Positions 26,831 through 36,397 of a stretch of DNA of 64,000 nucleotides are shown here, one piece after another. The first letter of the stretch is position 1. Each line of letters opens with the position of its first letter. Source of the stretch: Cupriavidus pampae (lineage in GTDB: Bacteria; Pseudomonadota; Gammaproteobacteria; Burkholderiales; Burkholderiaceae); contig NZ_CAJZAG010000002.1 in assembly GCF_914271485.1 (NCBI RefSeq), forward strand, positions 124,001 to 188,000, read 5' to 3'. The translations under genes were made by a program, and so were the position numbers. The notes beneath the pieces are model-generated. The model had not been told where the DNA came from. It made no database searches and saw only the letters and a program-made list of their open reading frames with translations.

Positions 26831-29349
26831 GTAAGCCCCGCCTGCCAGAGAACCAGCGTTTGCGCGGCCGTCTGCGTCGGCGTGCCCGCCGTGGTGACGA
26901 TGCTCGTGCGCGTGTTGCTGACCTGATTGGCCGCGATGTCGATATCGCCATCGGCTTCGATGTTGGCCGAGCGGTTGATCAGCGTGTTGACCTGATTGGC
27001 GAGCAGGCCAGTGTTCGGGTCGCGTGTGCCGTCGCGCGCGATTTGCAGGTTGCCAGCGCTGTAGAGCGTGGCGCCGTCGAGGTTCTGGACCGAGTTGGTG
27101 GCGTACAGGTTCAGGTTCTGAACGGCGGCCATCAGTGCCGAAGCGCCGTTGTTGGTGATGTCGGCGCCGGAGACGGTCACCGCGCCCGCGGCTGCCAACG
27201 TACCCGTATTGGTCAGCGTCCCGGTCGCCGCGATCTTCAAGTTGCCGTTGGCTTGCAACTGGTTGGTGGCGTCGTTGGTGTAGTCGCCCGCGACGTTGAG
27301 TGTCAGGTCGCGGCCAGCGATCATGGTGCCGCTGCCGGAGAGCGCGCCGGCTACAGCGATGTCCTGATTGGCCTTGACGGCACCGCCCACGTTCGAGAGG
27401 GATGCCACGCCGAGCTTGATGTCTTTGCCGCCAAGCACTTGGCCGCCCGCGTTGTCGATGCTGCCTGCGACCACTGACAATGCGTCGTGCGTGTTCGCGG
27501 ATTCGATGCGCCCGCCGGTGTTAGTGAGCTTGCCGTCGGCTTGCAGCTTGAGGCCGTCCTCGGCGTGCAGGGTTGCGTTGGTGTTGTCGAGCGCGCCCTG
27601 AACGGCGAGACTCAGCGCCTTCTGCGAAGCCACGGTGCCGCCAGCGTTGTTGAGTGCGCCGAGGCGTGCCACCAGCGCGCCGTTGGTCTGGATGACACCG
27701 CTCACGTTGCTGGCCGCGCCCTGGCTCGTGATAGCGAGCGCCCCGCTGCCTGCGTGGGAGAGCTGGCCACGGTCGTTGGTCAGGCTCGCAGCGGTGACGG
27801 TCAGGTTCTGGCCGTTGGCGGCAATCGTGCCACCGGTGTTGTCGAGCTTGCCACCGGCGGTGATCGTGGTGTCGGTTTGGCCGGTCTGTTTCAGCGTGCC
27901 GCCAACGTTGATCAGATCGCCCGTGGTCTGGACCGCAAGCTGGGTGCCTTCGATCTGGCCGCTGGTGTTGTCGAGCGACTGCGAGGTGATGGCAACGGTG
28001 TTGCCCGTGACGGTGCTCTGGCGCGTGTTCGGTGCGCCGGCGTTGGCGGTGATCGCGCCGCCCGCCTGCACCTTCGCGCCCGACAGATCGACAGCGCCTC
28101 CGGAGACAGTCAGATCGCCGTTGGCGGCGGTCTGGCTGCCCGCAAGGCTGACGCTTGCGCCGTGGATCGCGACATTACCGCTGGCTGAGTTGCGGCCCGT
28201 GGCAGACAAGGCGCCGGTGGCGCTCAGCGCGAGATCCGCGTTGCCGACGGACGTACCGTCGGCACTCATGCCCGCAGCAAGCGTGCCCGTGGATGCCACG
28301 TTCTGCGCGTTCACGCCGAGCCATTGCTGGGCCGCCAGCGTGCCGCTGTTGGTCAGCGTGCCATCGGTCTGGACGCCGATGGGACCCTTGGCATACGTCG
28401 TGCCGCTGTTGTCGATGCCATCGCGTGCCACGACAGAGAGATTGCCGCTGGCATTGGTCTGGCCGCCCAGAATAATCTTGCCCTCGGACGTCAGCGTGAA
28501 GTCGCCCGCCTGCGCCGCGGCCACGCCGCGTAGCGATACGCCCACTCCGAGCTCCGTCGAAGCAAGGATGATCTTGTTGGCGTACATGCCGCCCAGCAGC
28601 GCCACGTCGATACCCGCCGGTGGCGCCGTGCCCGTACCAGTAATGGCCTTCGCGCCGAGCGTGTTGTAGTCGACCTGATTGGCGCCAGCCACCACGTTGA
28701 GCTTGTTCGCGTAGAACGCCGCATTCGCCTTCACCGCGCGTGCGATCACGTCGACCTGGTTGACACCCGCCACATTCAGGCCCGCGCCTCCGATGCTGAT
28801 CTGACCGCCCGTCACACGGAAGGCGTCGAGGCTGCCAAGACCGCCGTACACCGGCAGACCTGTCGTCAGCGTGGCTCGAGTGGTATTGATGAAGCCAGCA
28901 CCATCGACAAAGATTCCGTTCGGGTTGGCTACCACGACCCCGGCACCTGGCCCGGCGACTTCGAGGTACCCTCGCAACTGGCTCGGCAACGTGCTCGTGA
29001 CCTGATTGACAATGATGCGCGCTGACCCGCCGGGTTGCAGGTTCGGATTGCCGTTGATGTAGCCAGCCTGCTGCGTGTTGACGACGGTCGGCGAGTTGTT
29101 GAGGATCGCACCACGCTTGCCGACGTCGAATTGAGAGTAGTGATTCGTCGAGACCCCCGCACCCGACGGACGTGTGATATTGACCTGCGGCAGGCCGTTG
29201 GGCGTGGCGATGACGGTGGGACGATTTACACCAGAGGTTGGATCTGCCGCGATCTGCGCGGCGACAGGCGGCGACAAAAGCAGGCCCGCCCACGCCGCGA
29301 GCACGATACGTACGCGATGAATATCAATGCAGCAGCAAGAACAAGCCAT
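26797..29349 (-). pseudogene. fhaB: Truncated filamentous-haemagglutinin-like (TpsA/FhaB/CdiA-type) exoprotein
   Basis: 850 residues with a signal region (residues 1-31, ending PVAAQ) and a full two-partner-secretion domain with its landmarks: NHYSQFDVGKRGAILNNS, NPNLQPGGSARIIVNQV and VVANPNGIFVDGAGFINT. About 600 residues of filamentous haemagglutinin repeats follow (LDNTGG and LTNTG motifs). Family members are usually 2000-5000 residues, and this frame stops abruptly after LVLWQAGLTDYWRNWLFLW where it enters the remnant at 26670-26830. No TpsB transporter is nearby. I read it as the 5' part of a large exoprotein or contact-dependent inhibition toxin cut short by deletion; a short secreted product remains possible. 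Confidence 0.75.
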
Positions 29350-29557
29350 GACGATCCAGTCCCCGAGACGGACTGGACAGTGTGACGCGCACGATATTTT
29401 TTAGAATCGCCGATTCCCTAATTCTTCGGTGCGAACATCGAGTCAATATTTAATACAGTTTTCGGAAATTTCTTGATGAAATTGAAATTGACCGAAATCA
29501 ACGTTTGAACTCGATGGGCGCTCCATTCTTCAGCTTCCATTTCACGGGAGCTCATGG

Positions 29558-30577
29558 ATGAAAGCGCTTCGCACAATCGTTACTGCCGCCTTTGCACTCG
29601 CCGTCCTGCCGCATGCCGCGCAGGCCGCCAGCGCCCTGCCCGCCTATGCTGGCGACCCGACGCAGACCTCGGTCTCCGGCTTGTCGTCGGGCGCTTTCAT
29701 GGCGGTGCAGTATCAGGTTGCGTATTCCGGTTCGGTGGTGGGCGCCGGTATCGTGGCGGGAGGTCCGTATTACTGCGCGGCTGGCAATATTCTTAACGCG
29801 CAGATCTGCATGGGGCAGGTGCCGTTCGTACCGCCGAATCCTGCGCTGATGGTCGCCGCGGCGACGGGTTTTGCATCGCTTGGCCAGATCGATTCGCTGT
29901 CCAATCTGGAGCGAGCCAGAATCTATGTGTTCAGCGGGACGAAGGATACGGTCGTCTACCAGCAGGCCGTCGATACGACGGTGTCTTTCTTCAAGGAAGC
30001 GGGTGTCCCCGCCGCAAACGTCAAGTACGTCAACAACGTGCCAGCCGGTCATGCGTTTATCACGCCGGCGTTCGGTAATGTGTGCGCGGATAACGCTTCT
30101 CCGTATATCAGTCATTGCACGGTCGGCAAGCAGATGTACGATCAGGCCGGTGCGTTGCTTCAGCAGATCTACGGTGCGCTGACGCAGCCCGCGCAGGCGC
30201 TGACCGGGAGCATCGTCCCCTTCGATCAGCGCGAATTCGCGTCGGCCGGGACGGGCATGGCGGATACCGGATACCTCTATGTCCCCAAGTCATGCGATGA
30301 AGGCGCGGCGTGCAAGGTGCACGTGGCCTTTCACGGATGCAAGCAGTCGGCGGCGGTGGTCGGCGACGATTACTTCGCGAAGACGAACTACAACCAATGG
30401 GCGGACACGAACAACATTCTGGTGCTGTACCCACAGGTGAACGCGTCCACCGTGCCGTTCAACCCGCAAGGCTGCTGGGATTGGTTCGGCTATACCGGCA
30501 CCGATTACGCACTGAAATCCGGTGCGCAAATGAAAGCGGTCAACGCGATGGTTGACCGCTTGCTTGCCAGGCCCTGA
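29558..30577 (+). CDS. Secreted PHB-depolymerase/feruloyl-esterase-like hydrolase
   Basis: A 339-residue protein with a signal peptide (1-24, ending QAA-S). It has a lipase box GLSSG at 41-45 with nucleophile Ser43, a candidate Asp in SGTKDTVV and a His in PAGHAFIT. The late motif GCWDWFGYTGTDYA is characteristic of d-type PHB depolymerase-like esterases of Cupriavidus. The substrate is probably extracellular poly(3-hydroxybutyrate) oligomers or an aromatic ester. It is convergent with the MFS gene and follows an AT-rich 208-base leader. Confidence 0.82.
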   Translation: MKALRTIVTAAFALAVLPHAAQAASALPAYAGDPTQTSVSGLSSGAFMAVQYQVAYSGSVVGAGIVAGGPYYCAAGNILNAQICMGQVPFVPPNPALMVAAATGFASLGQIDSLSNLERARIYVFSGTKDTVVYQQAVDTTVSFFKEAGVPAANVKYVNNVPAGHAFITPAFGNVCADNASPYISHCTVGKQMYDQAGALLQQIYGALTQPAQALTGSIVPFDQREFASAGTGMADTGYLYVPKSCDEGAACKVHVAFHGCKQSAAVVGDDYFAKTNYNQWADTNNILVLYPQVNASTVPFNPQGCWDWFGYTGTDYALKSGAQMKAVNAMVDRLLARP

Positions 30578-30589
30578 AACCCTGAAGCA

Positions 30590-31789
30590 CTACCGCTGCC
30601 GGATGCGGGCCAGCAGTACAAGCACCGCGCCCAGCAGCGCGCAGATCGCGCCAAGCAGATAGACCGCCGCATACCCGGCCTGCGCGGCGATGACGCCCGC
30701 CAGCGGCCCCGCGATGCCGTAGGCAATATCGAGGAACGCAACGAAGGCGCCCATCGCGCTGCCGCGATTGGCCGGCGGCACGCGCTTGAGCGCTTCCACG
30801 CCCAGCGCGGGGAAGATCAGCGCGCAGCCGAGCCCAGTCACCAGCGCGCCGGCCAGCGCCACGCTCTCCTGCGTGGCGTACCACAGCATCAGCTGGCCGA
30901 TTGCCTCGACCGCAAGCGAGTACAGTGCCACGCGATAGCCACCCATCCTGTCCGGAAGATGACCGAAGACGAGGCGCACAGCGATAAAGCCCACCCCGAA
31001 TGCGGTCATCACCAGACCCGCATGGCTCCAGTGGCGCGCGGCGAAGTACAGCGAGGCGAATGCCGTCAGGCCAGCCACACCGACACCCTGCAGCATCAGG
31101 CCAAGCCCTTCGCGCCAGATCTGCGCGAGCACGCGATGGAACGGTAGCCGCTGCCCGGACGGTGACGCATATGGTCGTGCGCCAAACGCGATGAGGCCGG
31201 CCAGCACCGGCGCCGCGAGGCAGGCCAGCATCGCGGCCTGAAAGCCCCACTGCCGGTACAGCGCCATGCCGGCCGGCGCGCCGATCGCCAGCGCGGCGAA
31301 CATCGCGATGCCGGTCCACGACATCGACATGCCCGCGCGTTGCGGGCCAACCGAGGCGATCGACCACGAAACGCAGCCGGTCACGAACTGGCTCTCGCCA
31401 AGGCCCGCCGCGAGGCGGCCGGCCACGATGAGCGCCAGACTAGCGCCCTGCGATAGCACCGGCAGCGCCGCGAGCATATACAGCAGACCACCCAACGCGC
31501 AGAATGCCGCGCCCTGCAGCGCCGCGCGCCGGCCACCTAGCTGGTCGGTGACCGCGCCGGCATACCCGCGTGACAGCACGGTGGCAAGGAACTGGATGCC
31601 GATCACGAGGCCAACGACCACGTTGCTGAAGCCGAGCTGCTCGTGGATGAACAGCGGCATGACCGGCAGCGGCAGGCCCACCGCGAGGTAGCCCGCGAAC
31701 AGCGCGGTGATCACCGGCAAGGACGGTCGCGTAAGGAGCGCCGCGCCTGGCGGCGCGCCGGCTTTGGTTTCCATGGTGACAGAAGACAT
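30590..31789 (-). CDS. MFS transporter (YfcJ/YhhS-like, 12 TM)
   Basis: A 399-residue major facilitator protein with about twelve transmembrane segments; RGYAGAVTDQLGGRRA is the loop 2-3 signature. It resembles YfcJ/YhhS-type drug or sugar efflux transporters. The start at 31789 is 22 bases after the amidohydrolase stop, so the two are probably one transcript and the transporter may move the amidohydrolase's substrate or product. Direction of transport is not known. Confidence 0.82.
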   Translation of the reverse strand: MSSVTMETKAGAPPGAALLTRPSLPVITALFAGYLAVGLPLPVMPLFIHEQLGFSNVVVGLVIGIQFLATVLSRGYAGAVTDQLGGRRAALQGAAFCALGGLLYMLAALPVLSQGASLALIVAGRLAAGLGESQFVTGCVSWSIASVGPQRAGMSMSWTGIAMFAALAIGAPAGMALYRQWGFQAAMLACLAAPVLAGLIAFGARPYASPSGQRLPFHRVLAQIWREGLGLMLQGVGVAGLTAFASLYFAARHWSHAGLVMTAFGVGFIAVRLVFGHLPDRMGGYRVALYSLAVEAIGQLMLWYATQESVALAGALVTGLGCALIFPALGVEALKRVPPANRGSAMGAFVAFLDIAYGIAGPLAGVIAAQAGYAAVYLLGAICALLGAVLVLLARIRQR

Positions 31790-31811
31790 GTCGATTTCCC
31801 GGTTGTCGCCC

Positions 31812-33137
31812 TCAGGCGTTGTCAAACAGCGCGGTACGATAGCCGCCGGCTTCCAGCAGATAGTCGCGCGACGCCACCGCTTCCGCGTGCAGCTTGGCCA
31901 CATCGACGCCAATCAGCTTGCCGCCGCGCTTGCGCAGCTGGCCGGCCACCATCACGGTGTCCACATCGGCGCGTTCGACGGCCTGCACGATCGTGCCCAC
32001 AGCATCGGTCAACGGAAACACCGCCACGCCGTCAGTCCGGACCATGATGAGATCCGCCTGCTTGCCCGGCGTCAGCGTGCCGATCGCATGCGCCAGCCCG
32101 GCGGCACGCGCACCATTGACGGTGGCGGAGGCAAGTACCGCCTGCACCGAGATCGGGGCCGGCACGTTGGCCTCGCCACGGAAGCGGCGATAGCGCATGG
32201 CCGAGCGTTGCTGCCCGAACAACGCGTGCATCTCGCCAAACAGGTCGCTGCCAAACGCAGTGTCGAGGTCAATGCCAAGCGCTGGCGCCAGACCGTGATC
32301 GACCGCCTGTTGCCAGGCAAAGCGATCGTCGTCGAAACCGAACAGCGCGTCCGAGCGCGGGTTGATGGTCACGTTGACGCCGGCGTCGGCCAGCAGTCGC
32401 CACGTGTCTTCCGGCAGGCGCGTGCAATGGTTGAAGATGTTGTGCGCGCCCAGCACCCCCGGTGTCGCGAACTCGGGCCCGAGCTTGGCGAGGTCACCGA
32501 TAAATTCGGTCAGGATCTGCATGTCGAGTTCGCGCGCGGCCCGCCACCAGTCGAGGTTGAACTGTCCGAACAGGCCCACATGCACACGGCTGTCGGCGCC
32601 GTTCCAACGCGCGGCCAGACGCTCGAGATCGCCCGGCAGATGCGCCTTCGATGCGCGCGTGTCCATGGCCGCGCCAACCATATGCAGTGCGCGGATGCCG
32701 GCACCCTCCAGTGCATCGAGCGCGGCGTCCGTATGGGCCGGGCTGCGCGAGCTGTGGCAGGCATCGATGATCGTGGTAATACCCGCATCGAGCGAGGCCA
32801 CGGCCGTGAGCCGCGTGCTCGCGTACATGTCATCCGGGCGGTAGTGCGCGCCCAGCGTTTCGGCCGCGACGTCGATATAGGCGAATAGATCGTCCACGTT
32901 CGGCATCAGGCGGCGCATGACGCCGAGCCACGCATGGTGGTGGGCGTCGATCAGACCGGGCATCACGATGGTGCCAGTGGCGTCGATGATTTGCGCGTCG
33001 GCGGCGACAATCTCGGGGCCGATAGCGGCAATGCGGTCGTCCTCCACGAGGACATCGCCGATGGCGAGGTTGGGGACTTTGGCGTCCATCGTGACGATGG
33101 TGCCGCCCTTGAACAGCGTGCGTTGGATCGCGGACAT
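31812..33137 (-). CDS. Amidohydrolase-superfamily deaminase (cytosine deaminase/AtzB-like)
   Basis: 441 residues from the ATG at 33137. The N-terminus TLFKGGTIVTMDAKVPNLAIG is the small beta-sandwich of metal-dependent amidohydrolases. The metal-binding HxH lies in DAHHHAW, and further His/Asp ligands are suggested by GAHNIFNHCT and GIDLDTAFGS. The C-terminal GTLTPGKQADLIMV is typical of guanine/hydroxyatrazine-type hydrolases. It is divergent from a LysR gene. A similar enzyme is encoded at 40692, near a hydroxyquinol pathway. The substrate is probably an N-heterocycle or aromatic amine. Confidence 0.82.
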   Translation of the reverse strand: MSAIQRTLFKGGTIVTMDAKVPNLAIGDVLVEDDRIAAIGPEIVAADAQIIDATGTIVMPGLIDAHHHAWLGVMRRLMPNVDDLFAYIDVAAETLGAHYRPDDMYASTRLTAVASLDAGITTIIDACHSSRSPAHTDAALDALEGAGIRALHMVGAAMDTRASKAHLPGDLERLAARWNGADSRVHVGLFGQFNLDWWRAARELDMQILTEFIGDLAKLGPEFATPGVLGAHNIFNHCTRLPEDTWRLLADAGVNVTINPRSDALFGFDDDRFAWQQAVDHGLAPALGIDLDTAFGSDLFGEMHALFGQQRSAMRYRRFRGEANVPAPISVQAVLASATVNGARAAGLAHAIGTLTPGKQADLIMVRTDGVAVFPLTDAVGTIVQAVERADVDTVMVAGQLRKRGGKLIGVDVAKLHAEAVASRDYLLEAGGYRTALFDNA

Positions 33138-33225
33138 GGTGTACTCCAGCAATGGGTTGGCAGTTGGGTTGGACAGTCGATGGCGACGTCAGGGATGCGT
33201 CGTTGCTGGCAAGAATAGGGACTGG

Positions 33226-33260
33226 ATGATTTTTGATTAAGATAGGCAGTCTCAAATCAT
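33226..33260. promoter_or_regulatory. Inverted repeat in the amidohydrolase/LysR divergent promoter
   Basis: ATGATTT at 33226-33232 and AAATCAT at 33254-33260 form a spaced 7-bp inverted repeat in an AT-rich patch about 40 bases upstream of the LysR start. It is a candidate LysR-type operator shared by the two divergent genes. Confidence 0.45.
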
Positions 33261-33300
33261 TTTTGCTGAAAGTCATGAATCCGCACGAAGGGAAGTCACG

Positions 33301-34242
33301 ATGAGTTTCGATGGCAGGCTGTTGTCGGGGATGAGCGTGCTGGCCGCCGTGGTGGAAAGCGGCAGCTTTACGCGCGCCGGGGAGGTGCTGGGGTTATCGG
33401 CATCGGGCGTCAGCCGCTCGATCTCGCGGCTGGAGGCGCGCATCGGCGTGCGTCTGCTCGACCGCACCACGCGCGCGCTGCATCTGACCAGCGAGGGCGC
33501 GCGGCTGTACGAACTGGCGGCGCCCCATCTGTCGGGCATCGAGGAGGCGGCCAATGTGGTGTCCGGCGCGGCCACCACGGTCCGCGGCGCGCTAAGGGTG
33601 AGCCTGAACCCGATTTTCGCGCGCCACGTGCTGGCGCCCGAGCTGGTCAAGTTTACGCAGCGATATCCGGAAGTCGAACTCACCACCGTGACATTGCCCG
33701 ACTACGCCGATCTGGTCGCGGCCGGCGTCGATATCGCGATACGCTTCGGCCAGCCGCGCTCGTCGGGCATGACGTCGCGCAAGCTGCTGGACACCCGCGT
33801 GCTGACCGTGGCCTCCCCGGCCTACCTGCGCCAGTACGGCCAGCCGAAGACACCGCGCAAGCTGGCCGAGCATGACTGCATCCAGTTTATCGACCCGCAG
33901 CGGGGCAAGCCGTTCGAGTGGCTGTTTATGCGTGGCAAGGAAACCATCACAGTCGACACCAAAGGCCGGCTCACGCTATCGGACGGCGATACGCTGATCG
34001 GGGCCTGCCTTGCCGGCGCCGGCATCGGGCAGGTGCTGGCGCTGAGTGTGGAGCCGCTGCTTGCCAGTGGCGCGCTCATCGATCTGTTCCCCGACTGGCC
34101 CGGGGAAACCTTTCCGCTCTACATCGTGCGGCCGTCCCGGCGCCTGCCACCCGCCGCGGTTGAGGCCTTTCTGAACTTCTGCCTCGAACTGTGCGGGGAT
34201 ACGATGGCGAGCGGCAACAGCGAGCGCGGCCGCCGGCGCTAG
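33301..34242 (+). CDS. LysR-family transcriptional regulator
   Basis: A 313-residue LTTR with an N-terminal winged helix-turn-helix (FTRAGEVLGLSASGVSRSISRLEARIGVRLLDRTTRALHLTSEG, about residues 24-68) and a C-terminal periplasmic-binding-like effector domain. It is divergent from the amidohydrolase/MFS operon and probably controls it in response to substrate. Its last four bases overlap the end of the convergent candidate-effector gene (shared CTAG). Confidence 0.9.
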   Translation: MSFDGRLLSGMSVLAAVVESGSFTRAGEVLGLSASGVSRSISRLEARIGVRLLDRTTRALHLTSEGARLYELAAPHLSGIEEAANVVSGAATTVRGALRVSLNPIFARHVLAPELVKFTQRYPEVELTTVTLPDYADLVAAGVDIAIRFGQPRSSGMTSRKLLDTRVLTVASPAYLRQYGQPKTPRKLAEHDCIQFIDPQRGKPFEWLFMRGKETITVDTKGRLTLSDGDTLIGACLAGAGIGQVLALSVEPLLASGALIDLFPDWPGETFPLYIVRPSRRLPPAAVEAFLNFCLELCGDTMASGNSERGRRR

Positions 34243-34919
34243 GCGCGGATTCCCAACTGGGCCGGTGCGGTCGCCCGGGCCACAGGTATGTCCACTTGCA
34301 TCTCCCTCAGCCGCGCGAGGACCTGCTGATGGCACTCGTCGGACGGTTGATAGTGGCCGCTCGATCTGTCGATATCCTGGAGCACCCCGTCCTGCACACT
34401 CAACTCGCCGGCGCCCGCCACGCGGCCTCCGGCCATAAAGCCGGTATGGTTGTCGACGACGCTGGCGTCCGCCGCGTACAGGCGGCCGCCTCCGTCCATC
34501 ACGAACATGGTGTCGGGCTTAGTGTTCATCAGGACCTGATCGCCGCTGTCGCGGTCCCGCTGATAGAGCCGGCCGTTTCGACTGGTGACCTCGATGCCGC
34601 GGCGGGCGGCGTCGTCGAGGCTGTATTTTCCCCTCGCCACGTTGGTGCCCGGATGAAACTGCCCAATGGTGTAGTACCGGTCGTCCGCAACTTTTTTCAT
34701 GCGCGGGTCGGTTGGTGGAGGCGTGGCCGGGGCACGGCGCGGTGCCGAGCTGCCTGCTGCTGCGCCAACGCGTGACTGCAACCGGTAATCGCCGGTATCG
34801 GCGCGGCGCGACACAGAACCGCGCTGCCCTCGCGCCACATTGGTGGCATCGTTTTGCTGATATGCAGTGTGCGTTGACGTGTCAACGGCGGCATTGGCGG
34901 TGGAATTGCAAAGACCCAT
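34239..34919 (-). CDS. Candidate type III effector: N-myristoylation motif plus plant IQM-like domain
   Basis: 226 residues from the ATG at 34919, which follows a GAGGAG ribosome site; in-frame sequence upstream is not protein-like. The N-terminus is MGLCNS: Gly2, Ser6 and nearby Cys4 fit the eukaryotic N-myristoylation/palmitoylation motif used by several plant-pathogen effectors. Residues 10-75 are Ser/Thr/Ala/Arg/Pro-rich and disordered. Residues about 108-211 (blocks NGRLYQ, TMFVMDGGGRLY, HTGFMAGGRVAGAGELSVQDG, SGHYQPSDE, MQVDI) match in order my recollection of the plant IQM calmodulin-binding protein domain. A perfect PIP box lies 68 bases upstream. Secretion and host targeting are inferences, and the domain match needs a profile search. 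Confidence 0.65.
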   Translation of the reverse strand: MGLCNSTANAAVDTSTHTAYQQNDATNVARGQRGSVSRRADTGDYRLQSRVGAAAGSSAPRRAPATPPPTDPRMKKVADDRYYTIGQFHPGTNVARGKYSLDDAARRGIEVTSRNGRLYQRDRDSGDQVLMNTKPDTMFVMDGGGRLYAADASVVDNHTGFMAGGRVAGAGELSVQDGVLQDIDRSSGHYQPSDECHQQVLARLREMQVDIPVARATAPAQLGIRA

Positions 34920-34987
34920 GACGGACTCCTCGGTTGAACAAGAGCCGTCATTGTTTGGGACCATACCCCCGTCCGCCCAAGGCCCGC

Positions 34988-35012
34988 GCGAACGTCGCGC
35001 GCCCAATCCGAA
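34988..35012 (-). promoter_or_regulatory. PIP box / hrpII box upstream of the IQM-like candidate effector
   Basis: On the minus strand TTCGG (35012-35008) and TTCGC (34992-34988) are separated by 15 bases, an exact TTCGB-N15-TTCGB match, in the gap between two genes. The -10 element is less clear: TATGGT at 34965-34960 fits YANNRT but is 22 rather than 30-32 bases away. Confidence 0.75.
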
Positions 35013-35093
35013 CCCCAACCCGCCGCATGCCCGACGTCGCCGTTGCATGCCAAAGACTTCGTGCGGACGGGCAACCCACAGCGGCGCTGCGGG

Positions 35094-36257
35094 CTAGTTG
35101 GTGGTCGCGCGATCCTGTTCCGGCTGCCCCGCTTTGTCGCGCGCCTGCTGTGCTTCCACACACGCCGGGCTGCCGCTCTGTGCTTCCTCGCGCAGGGTTT
35201 CGGGTGGCGCGCCCTCGCCGATGCTGTGCAGATCCCAGCAGGCGATAAACAGCGCCGCGACCAGCGGCCCGATCACGAAGCCGTTGAGACCGAACAGCGC
35301 CATGCCGCCCAGCGTGGAGATCAGCACCACGTAGTCGGGCATCTGCGTGTCCTTGCCGACCAGGATCGGGCGCAGCACGTTGTCGACCATGCCGATCACC
35401 AGCACGCCGAAGCCGATCAACACGAAGCCCTTGACCAGATCGCCGGTCAGCAGGAAGTACACCGCCACCGGGGCCCAGATCAGCGCGGCGCCAACGGCCG
35501 GCAGCAGCGACAGGAACGCCATGATCGCGCCCCACAGCAGCGAACCCTGAATGCCCAGGATCGCGAAGATCACGCCGCCGAGCGTGCCTTGCACGATGGC
35601 CACCGCGATATTGCCTTTGACCGTGGCGCGCACGACCATCGTGAATTTCTTGATCAGATGCTGCTTGTGCCCGGGGCTCAGCGGCACCGCAAGGCGCACG
35701 CGCCGCGACAGCTGCGGCCCATCGCGTAGCAGGAAGAACAGCAGATACATCATGATGCCGAAGCCAATAAGCATATGCGCGGTGTTCTGGCCGATGCTGA
35801 GCGCGCGCTGGGCCAGGAACTGGCTGGTCTGGACCGCACTGGCACTGAGCTTCTGCTGCAGGTCCGACAGGCTCTGCACATCGAAACGCGAGAGCAGATC
35901 ACGCACGTACGGCGGCAGCGCATCCACCGCGCGCTGGAAGTACAGGCCGAAGTTGATCTGTCCCGAGCGGATGCTGTCGTAGAGGTTCATGCCCTCGTTG
36001 ACCAGCGAAATCGTGATCAACGTCAGCGGCAGGATGACCAGCAACAGCACCAGCATCAACGTCAGCAACGACGCGATATTGACGCGCCCGTGAAGCCTGG
36101 CCACGAGCCGGCGCTGCAACGGCGCAAAGATGATCGCCAGCACCGCGCCCCAGAACACGGCACCGTAGAACGGCAGCAGGATCCAGAAGAACGCGATCGT
36201 CACGGCCGCCAGCAATAGCAGAAATGTCTTTTGATGCAGGCCGGTCGAATTGGCCAT
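35094..36257 (-). CDS. AI-2E family transporter (DUF20 membrane protein)
   Basis: A 387-residue protein with about seven or eight transmembrane segments and the family landmarks LLPFYGAVFWGAVLAIIFAPL near the N-terminus and a C-terminal PILVGKDTQMPDYVVLISTLGGMALFG block. Members export varied substrates (autoinducer-2, ions); specificity cannot be read. The tail is Gln/Glu-rich and probably cytoplasmic. It stands alone, upstream of the candidate effector on the same strand, but that gene has its own PIP-box promoter. Confidence 0.85.
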   Translation of the reverse strand: MANSTGLHQKTFLLLLAAVTIAFFWILLPFYGAVFWGAVLAIIFAPLQRRLVARLHGRVNIASLLTLMLVLLLVILPLTLITISLVNEGMNLYDSIRSGQINFGLYFQRAVDALPPYVRDLLSRFDVQSLSDLQQKLSASAVQTSQFLAQRALSIGQNTAHMLIGFGIMMYLLFFLLRDGPQLSRRVRLAVPLSPGHKQHLIKKFTMVVRATVKGNIAVAIVQGTLGGVIFAILGIQGSLLWGAIMAFLSLLPAVGAALIWAPVAVYFLLTGDLVKGFVLIGFGVLVIGMVDNVLRPILVGKDTQMPDYVVLISTLGGMALFGLNGFVIGPLVAALFIACWDLHSIGEGAPPETLREEAQSGSPACVEAQQARDKAGQPEQDRATTN

Positions 36258-36397
36258 GTCTACCCCTTGGGCTACCGGTTACCTATCCATAATGGACTGG
36301 GCCGCCGGGATGGTTACCGGCGCCCACTGCGCATTGTGCACGCGGCGGGGCCCGGTACGCCATCAGTCGCTGTCCCACAAGGTTGTAATGCCGCGGG

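Noticed and set aside
34960..34965. TATGGT as a -10 box for the second PIP-box gene
   Set aside because: It fits the hexamer but lies 22, not 30-32, bases from the box, so I did not list it as a feature.
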